This document shows, piece by piece, positions 57,046 to 64,000 of a stretch of 64,000 nucleotides of DNA (positions are counted from its first letter, which is position 1; every line of letters begins with the position of its first letter). The notes under the pieces are model-generated. The model saw only the letters and a list, made by a program, of their open reading frames with translations, was not told where the DNA came from and did no database searches. This DNA is from Microthyrium microscopicum (taxonomy: Eukaryota > Ascomycota > Dothideomycetes > Microthyriales > Microthyriaceae): the NCBI GenBank assembly GCA_010405405.1, contig MU004240.1, positions 1,436,814-1,500,813 on the forward strand, written 5' to 3'. Both the position numbers and the translations under genes were made by a program.

Positions 57046-58302
57046 TCAATCATCATCGTAGTCAATCTCATCTTCAGGGTAGCTTGAATCGACTCCGGTT
57101 TTCACAGGCTCGGCAATAGCTGGTGAAGCAGTCCCGGTGCTCTCTGGGTGTGCTGGTTGCCCAAAAGGAGACTGAGTATGGCTGGGAGTACTTTGTCTGG
57201 AAGCATAACTTCGAGGTTGAGAGTAGGGATGCGACGCAGGCTGTGAATGCGGTGAAATTGCTTGAGCACCATTTACATTGCTCGTAATTGTGGTAGTAGT
57301 TTGTGTCGCTGGGACTACTAGTACTGGCGAATTATGGTCAGAAATTGACGCCTCATCCAGGTTTGAGCCATCAAGGGCATCGAAGTTTGGAGATCCATCG
57401 TCTTCAGGGACTTCTGGAGAAAGTTCCTCGCGAAGCTTCTCCAGTACAATGCCCAAGTGGTTCTGTCCTGAGCCGCTTTGATCTTCATCTGCTGGACCAT
57501 AGCCAGTTCCCCAGAAAGAATCATCTCGATCACACTGGCATGAGTGTTAGTATGTGCAGCTTTCAGTGATAATACCCTTAGTGCCACTTACAAATGCCAG
57601 TGGCCGCCTCGATGTCGCAGTCAGAGCCTCCTTAAGCAGTCCTGATCGTTCACTGTACTTGAATTTGAGCCGATTGGCTTGGAGCATGATATCTAGTGAT
57701 GCTGTAGCAAGTTAGAGTTTGCGTGAATAGTACTCTAGTTCAGTATGTTGTATCTAACCTTGTTCCCATTCGTCCAGCCTTCGATCTTTCTTAATATCAT
57801 CGACGATGGTCTTCATCTTTTTCAATCCATGAATATCATGGAGCAACTGGAGTATCTCTCCCATCTGATCGTGTTCTCCCATGTACTCTGCAAACTTCGC
57901 AGCCATGTACATGTCAACACATGAGTAAGTCCATCCATCCTCTTTGAATGCACTCTTCCATTGTGGGCTCAGAAATCCGCCTATAGGATCGGCAGGCGGC
58001 CAGAATCGAATCTGGGCTGTGTCTTTTTTGTCTCTCGTATCTTTTTCCAAGAGTTTGATGTTTGACTTGAAGGCATCTTCGGGCTTTTCGGATTTGTAGC
58101 TTGCTGGACTATGCCCCAAGTCACGAGGGGGCGGCGTGCATCTGTCAACATTCGCTCCCGCGCCACCCCTTCCTCTTCCCCGTTCGCGAGGTCGTGCTTT
58201 GCTGACCCGTGAGTTCTCTTCGATTCGGTCTCTAATGGACCTTGGCGCATCGCTTCTGTCGTTGTGCCTGCCACCGCCTCGACCGCCTCTTGGTTTGGCC
58301 AT
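57046..58302 (-). CDS. NADAR-domain (DUF1768/YbiA-like) protein
   Basis: Exons are 58302-57759, 57701-57592 and 57534-57046 (introns of 57 bp each), giving 380 aa. The N-terminal 60 aa are Arg/Gly-rich (GGRGGGRHNDR, RERGRGRGG), an RGG-type nucleic-acid-binding tail. The NADAR domain follows. It has FLSPQWKSAFKEDGWTYSCV, then MYMAAKFAEYM, spliced helix MLQANRLKFKYSERSGLLKE, LTATSRRPLAF, and the terminal catalytic-type box DRDDSFWGTGYG. NADAR proteins cleave N-glycosidic bonds of riboflavin intermediates or remove ADP-ribose from nucleic acid. In this protein a nucleic-acid substrate is suggested only by the RGG tail. The C-terminal 120 aa are Ser/Thr/Pro-rich and end in an acidic EDEIDYDDD. 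The first motif has V-D-M-Y in place of the usual E-x-Y. Confidence 0.78.
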
Positions 58303-59994
58303 AGTTGTCTTCTTTCAGAAGTTGATCAAAATAATATGGATGAACACCAAAAACCGCATCGAAACCTCTAGGGAGAAGTTTGGTAGCGGATTATGCTAGG
58401 AATGTTTGTAGTAGAATACTTGAGGAATGCAATGTGATCTCCTTGACAACATCATTCCCTTTGTTCGCTTGATCTACGAGCGTCATTGGTCTAGTCAAGA
58501 TCTTTTATTTATTCTAAGTTACATGCAGTCATGGAAGTGCAAAAGTGGTTGATCCATTTTCCTTGATGGACATGGGTATCAGGCTGAGAGCAAGGCTGAG
58601 ATTCTCCATAATAAACTTCGAACACAGCGACTTCAAGCGCAACAATGACGATTTGCATATTCAAGGTTAGACTCCATAGCTTGTGTTATAACAAGCCGGA
58701 AATGGGGCTGCGATCTGTGTCGCAGCGTAGCATTTGACGCTCAGTCTGCCAACTCATTGTGGACGATTCATGCCCACCATGTAGCTGCTTTAATGAGTTA
58801 AAGACAAGCAAACAATTTTGATATACAGATTGCTAAATTGATCCAGGCTATTGGTTGATTGACTGCTGTCAGCAATGAATAATGTCCCTATTTGATTTTG
58901 AACTTCAGCTCTTACTGCAAATTCTCCCAGTCTTGCTTCATTGGGACGCCTTGTCCTCCTTGAATGAGAAGCATCTAACACAGCGATAAGTCATTATTGG
59001 TCCTCAACACGCAAGCAAAGAACTTATGCTTATGTGCTCAATATAGGCAAAAAGGAATTCATGACCAATATTAATAGCAACTTCCAAGATTCTAAGGTCT
59101 TCACACCAATTAGGAATTTAGCGGCTCTCTGCGGAAGTTTATTATTTGATCGACAGTGGCAGTCAAGATCGATCAGCATCAATAATCAGGATTCAAAAAG
59201 AACACGAGAAACACTATCGACTCTAGCCCAGAGCGAGTTAGAGGCAGTAGGTAAGCACCAAAAAGTCAAAGAGATATTTTTAGATATACACGAACTAGTC
59301 CCTTTGAGGGCAATGCAGGGTACTTTGTTACCTTTGCTCCTGTTTCTTTCAGCCTCAACTCCAGCACCGCACTTTCACTGCAACCGCAAGAAGCCATGGC
59401 GTGTATGACCCAAAGCTGCGGGCTCGTAGATTGGATCGTCCCACCACCTGATTGCGGCTTAGCCAATTTCGCTTCAGTTAACTCATTCTGGTAACTGGCT
59501 AAGTCAGGGTATTTCCGACAGCTGGTCAAGTCGCGCCTCCACCGAGTACCTGTGGTGTTGCAGTTGTGGAATGCCATTGTGAGATGTCGCAAGCCGAGGT
59601 CCCATTACTGCTGCGGTACGACTTATGGCAAGATGCGCAGCTGGATGAGCTTGTAAACAAAAAGTACAGGCAATACGATCACACTGAAACCTTCAATTTC
59701 AATTGGGTGTGAATGTATTTTGTCGTGCCTTTTGCGATCGCGCTGTTTTGCAACCTGAATGCATCATACTACATCATGTTCTTCAAGTCCGAAAATAGAA
59801 GCATGCGGTTCTTAGCTTAAACCTTGCAAATGTGCTGGCGAACTTGATCTTGATATTCATATAAAGGTAGGTCAACATCTTGGAATTTTTGTTCATTATT
59901 CAAAACAGCTTCTCCAACAATCAAACGACTCAATACTCCAATCACCATTTCAAGCAATACTCTAAAATTACTTCTTAAAGTAGCCAATATCAAA
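58303..59994. other. Intergenic upstream of NADAR and effector genes
   Basis: No convincing gene. The overlapping ORFs 59034-59408 (plus) and 59266-59592 (minus) lack any family pattern. A C/A-rich leader of ~80 bases precedes ATG 59995. Confidence 0.4.
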
Positions 59995-60485
59995 ATGCAA
60001 ATCACCACTCTTCTCATCGCCGCCGCTACCGCCGCTGTCGCCAGCGCACGCATCGATGGCATAGCCGTCCCTCAAACCATCAAACCAGGCGATGGCTTCA
60101 ACGCCCGCATCCTAACAGAAAACTACATCCAATCCGTCTACGATGTTGCAACCGCCTTTGGAGTTGCTCCAGGCTCTGGTTTCGAGGGGTCTCTTGGAAC
60201 AGTCATTGGCAGCTTCTACTTGGGTCCCGGTAAGTGAATATCTCTGCAAGGCTGGAACAAGGCTGACCAATCCTGACAGAACAATCGAATGTGCTTGGTA
60301 ACATCACCAAGTGGGTGACACTGCCCAATAACACACCTGCCGGCAAGGCTGTTATCTCTGCCTCATTCTTCAGCTTGTACGGTGCTGGTGCGGCTCCTAC
60401 TATTGAGACGCATAATGTTACTATCACTGTTGGTGACTCAACTAGCACCACTTATGTCTCTTCTTTTGGTGGTGTTGGATCTTAG
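59995..60485 (+). CDS. NIS1: Small secreted protein of the NIS1 effector family
   Basis: Exons are 59995-60229 and 60280-60485 (50-bp intron), giving 146 aa. The signal peptide is MQITTLLIAAATAAVASA with a likely cut before RIDG. The mature part has IAVPQTIKPGDGFNARILTE, then NYIQSVYDVATAFGVAPG, GSLGTVIGSFYLGPEQSNVL and a C-terminal HNVTITVGDSTSTTYVSS. This order matches the NIS1 family known from Colletotrichum and many other fungi. The founding member is a cell-death-inducing secreted protein that targets plant immune kinases. No cysteines are visible, which sets it apart from the usual Cys-rich small effectors. An immunoglobulin-like beta fold is plausible. The reading frame is intact. The role in this species is inferred from family only. 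Confidence 0.88.
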
Positions 60486-60971
60486 ATGCGGACATTTGGG
60501 CATTGGACATCTTCATTGGCGTGCATGCAAAGCTATTGCTTTGGGTTTTGGGCGTTCTGCTTTGATTTAACTTATTCGGTCCTTAGGTCATTTGGGGGTA
60601 AAGATTCTATTTAGCATCAGCCAGTAATGTAATTCTTATCACTCACTTTAATCAAAGAGCGTTGACGACAAGGCGAGAGAATGAATACTTGTGTGAATGG
60701 GGTAGTGAGAACAGCATATCAAAACATTACATTGAATCTCGACCGCCTAGAAAAGTACTCAAAGTTCGCTAACAACAATTGAGTGTACATGGTAACAGAA
60801 CATACAAAAGGGGTATCTAAATACAAATACAAGCAAAACGCCACTCTAACAAGCTCCGATGAAAGAGAGTGGCCATAATCAAATAGCCAGAGGCACACAG
60901 CCATCGTAGTCCAAAGTAGCGAGACATATCGCAAGTCGTCATTGCCACCGGGAGTGACAGACTGCACTCGC
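60486..60971. other. Convergent 3' intergenic region
   Basis: Tail-to-tail spacer between the effector and the deacetylase gene. No gene seen. Confidence 0.45.
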
Positions 60972-63900
60972 CTACTTCATTTCAAGGTCCTGCTGTTCGC
61001 CGTTGGTAGAGGCAGCGCCGTTACCAGCAAATGGAATGTGCCCCGTTGCGCTAAACGTCGGCATCACCTTTTGCATTTTCGCAACCTCGGATGGCTTCAA
61101 GGGCTTTGAAGGCTGAGTTGTTGTGGTCTCTGCATTCGGTGGCATCCAGTGTAGACCGTTGGAGTATGGATTTGGTGGGAACTGTTGTGCTGGGGTGGAC
61201 TGTTCTATGTCTGCGTTCGGTTGTGCCCATTGGATGGTGCTGTAGGGCTGGTCTGGGGAATGTGTGGTAGAAATGGGCATGGGCTCAGGTTGAGCGGGTG
61301 GATCGTTCACAATGTCCATGGCGTCGCGGGACGGCGGGGCTACTGGTATTGGTTCTACGACTGGATTTGGAGCCGGAGTCGGAGCTGGAGCAAGAGTTAC
61401 TTCCTCTGCTTTGATCGGCACAGTCTTGATTGGCCCTGTAGCAGGTACCTTTGCTTTCTCAGTCTCTGCTTTCGCTTTGGCTCGCTCTCGAAGTGGAACA
61501 CGCTTTGCTGCAGCAGTGCCAGGTGCTGCTGGGCGAGACGTCACAGTCTTTTTGATAAATGTCGGTTTGGCACCTGCTGATGTTGCCTTTTCGGGCGCGG
61601 CGGAAGGGGATTTCTTTTGCCGTGAAGAATACTCCTGCTGGGATGGAACCTTGATCGTGATGCGCTTAAGACCAGAAACGAGGTTATCCATATCATCATT
61701 GGCTCCCGTAGTCTGCTTTTTCTCTTCCATTGGTGGCACCGACGCGCTTGATGCTCGTGAGGAGTTCGATCGTTTGATCAGACCAGATGGAATGCGCGGC
61801 ACAGGAGGTGGCTTGACGCTGGGTGCTCTTGAAGTGCTTGGAGCTGGACGTGACTTCTTGATATCCAATCCAGTGCCTAGAGACTGTTAGTTTGCGGTAT
61901 CATCTCGAGAATAAGATAGGAACTTACCAGCAGGTTTAGTTGACCGAGCACGAGGTGCAGCAGTGACAGTACTAGCTGTGTATTGTTAGTTTTAATTCAC
62001 AATAGATTATGTTGAGCAATTGAAGCCACTCACCCATGGATGTTGTCGAAGCAATGCTAGTTCTACGTCGCGGTTCCTTCGGCATATCTTCAATGGATGG
62101 CAGTGGTACATCTGCAATGGTCCGTCGCCGATCAGCAGAAGCTTTGCGCGATGTGTCTACAGCATTCGATACACGCGGTTGTCGTTGACGAAGCGCTCGG
62201 CCATTTGTTGTCGGTGCTGCCATTGGAGCAGTAGGCTCTGCGCTCTTCTCCTTCTTGACGCGAATGTCTTTGGGATTTAGTTCAGCCTGGGTACAGCTGC
62301 CGATTTGACGGTTCTGTGGAACGAGGAGACGACAGAGCTCTGAGGCGGCCGTAGCCCAATCGACATCAGGTGGCGGGGGCGAGGCGGCGCGGGATGTAGC
62401 GACAGATGGTGCTCGTGAATTAAAAGAAGTCGAGCGGTAGACCTTGGTATGATCTACGATCTTCATGGCAGAAGCATGAGTTGGAGATGAGTACGTCGCG
62501 AAGCGAGACTTCTTTGGTGCAGCTTTCTCACCACTTGGAGCTGGGTGTAGTAGATCGACGAGTTCGTCAAGATTGCTGCTCTCCCACCATTCAGTGTTGT
62601 ATTTCATGAGAGTCTGCGTAGGTACGCTGTATGCCGGTGTGAGTCCGCTTAAGCCAACCTTTTCTTGCCCAAATCCATTGGTTTCTTCCTGCTTGACAGA
62701 GATCACATCGTTGTCACAAAGACCGCTGATATGACTCAAGACACCGCTGACCAAGGCCTTATCGCTGTAGCCGCCTTCAAGGACGCTAATCACTCTTCCA
62801 TCAACAGCTGTGCCCTCTTCATTGGCGAGTTCGACAATATCGCGAGTGATTCGTGCGTAAAACTCAGTTAGAACCTTGACGGAATGACGTTGCATGTCGC
62901 CGATTTCATGCTCAGACGCATCGAAACCCGCTGAGATGAAAATAGCAGCCTTGGGCGCAGGTTGATTTTTGCCTGTCCGTAGTTCCTGAGTTCGATGTCG
63001 TAAGAAATTACGTGTCTTCTCGAGGATGACTTTGTACTGTGTTTCGTAAAGATGCCAGAACTCTTCGGGTTGTTGCCACTTTTGGAGATGAACGTTCCAG
63101 ATGGCCTGACCATGCGCGTTATCGACGCAAAGACTTGCCATTTGAGTTTTCTCCCGGTCACCAAGTTCACAAGGAAATGAGTTGATATCGTGCAAACTGA
63201 AATATCCTAGGAAGGACTTTTTCGAGTTGGGAAAGTTCTTAGCTTTGGGAAATTGCATACGCTCATTGTGACCCCATGTAATTTCTTGCGATCCGTCGCC
63301 ATGGTGTAAATCGAAATCGATGATCGCGGCGTGTGTCAAACCGTGGTTCTGGATGGCGTGTTGAATACCCACATGGACATTGTTGAGCCAACAAAATCCG
63401 GATGGCCAGTCGGAGGAGCAGTGATGTCCGGGTGGCCTCACGCAAGCAAATGCCTGCGATGGTCCCTTGCCTGAAGCAGTGCCTTGGAATACTGCATCCA
63501 CAGCGTCACAAACCCCACCCAGCGCACCTTCAAATGCTCTTATAGAGTCTTCAGACAGATACAAGTCTCCGGAGTGGAACTGATCTTTTGATTTTCCATT
63601 GACTGGTGGGCGCAATATTTCCACTGCGGCTGCGGCAATCTTTTGGGCTGTTGTATCACACATTCCTTGAAGCTCCTTCATAAGTTCCTTTCCATGAACT
63701 GCAGTAACAACATCCGAGTGCAGCGGAACTTTGCGCGATGATTTAAGGATCCGGAAGGGAATATCGGTCGTAGGCCCTTTTCTAGGGTGCGGCGCATGAC
63801 GACCTCCAGCATGGCGCTCTCCGAGGCGTACATAAGCTGCCGCTATTCCCATCACTCCAGCTTGTAGTCGCTCGGGCCGTTCGAAGATGGACAGAATTGT

Positions 63901-64000
63901 GTTTTTGGTGTTCAGTCGGGAGAACCGATGTCCATAGCAGTCATCATGAATGATTACAACAGTTTTGCAATCCGTCTCTTGATTTGGATCGGCATGAGTC
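60972..64000 (-). CDS. HOS3: Class II histone deacetylase, Hos3-type, 5'-truncated by window edge
   Basis: Visible exons are 64000-62034 (open at the edge), 61975-61928 and 61876-60972, with introns of 58 and 51 bp; about 973 codons are present. The frame stays open from 63855 to 64000 (reading VVIIHDDCYGHRF and onward), so the start lies outside. The catalytic core contains RPPGHHCSSDWPSGFCWLNN, the metal-binding IIDFDLHHGDGS, SAGFDASEHE and EGGYSDKAL, all intact. Zinc-dependent removal of acetyl groups from histone tails is expected. The ~500-aa C-terminal extension is low-complexity: Ala/Pro/Thr/Lys-rich with SRAPSVATSRAASPPPP and a conserved short helix NLVSGLKRITIKVPS. Fungal Hos3 proteins have such extensions, and the budding-yeast protein acts at the bud neck and nuclear pore. 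Convergent with the NIS1-like gene. Confidence 0.92.

Noticed and set aside
59266-59592. Small Cys-containing minus-strand ORF (MASCGCSES start within it) considered as a metallothionein
   Set aside because: It has too few cysteines after the first few residues and is overlapped by an equally weak plus-strand ORF.

Overview
The window is nuclear DNA of a filamentous ascomycete (Pezizomycotina). The genes carry many short introns of about 45-115 bp with GTAAGT-like donors and CTAAC-like branch sites. The gene set is fungal: split FAS1/FAS2 fatty acid synthase, an SPX/Vtc5-type protein, Rtt106, a Ran1-type kinase, a Hos3-type deacetylase and a NIS1-type secreted effector. One AT-rich block carries the mutation pattern expected of repeat-induced point mutation (RIP). 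The NIS1 homologue suggests a plant-associated lifestyle. A Leotiomycete is my guess, not something the sequence proves.

Layout. 1-14.4 kb: divergent FAS2 (minus strand, 3' end outside the window) and FAS1 (plus strand), separated by 3.4 kb that contains a 410-bp inverted-repeat element built of CTAG/ACTAGT motifs. 14.8-20.0 kb: two related F-box-like/unknown proteins on either side of a zinc phospholipase C-like gene whose frame is broken by one TGA just before an intron. 20.4-25.0 kb: a flavin-reductase-like protein, a beta-hydroxyacid dehydrogenase on the opposite strand, and the histone chaperone RTT106. 25.0-33.0 kb: a gene-free stretch with a 24-bp tandem repeat, then a Vtc5-like SPX membrane protein and a conserved nuclear-looking protein of unknown function. 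33.2-33.5 kb: a 310-bp MITE-like element with a 31-bp palindrome inside. 33.5-38.8 kb: little or no coding potential. 38.8-40.2 kb: a Ran1/Sks1-type protein kinase. 40.2-52.7 kb: a gene desert with a nested repeat, in which a 5,260-bp degenerate TA-target DNA transposon sits inside the first of two tandem 376-bp repeat units. 52.7-64.0 kb: an orphan gene, a six-helix membrane protein, a NADAR-domain protein, the NIS1-like effector and a Hos3-type histone deacetylase whose N-terminus lies beyond the window.

How the genes relate. FAS1 and FAS2 encode the two subunits of the cytosolic FAS complex and sit head to head, so shared regulation is plausible. The other genes show no operon-like or biosynthetic-cluster logic. 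They are arranged head-to-head and tail-to-tail as usual in a gene-dense fungal chromosome, interrupted by one repeat-rich island. Protein translations were spliced by eye: intron phases were checked arithmetically, but no database search was possible.
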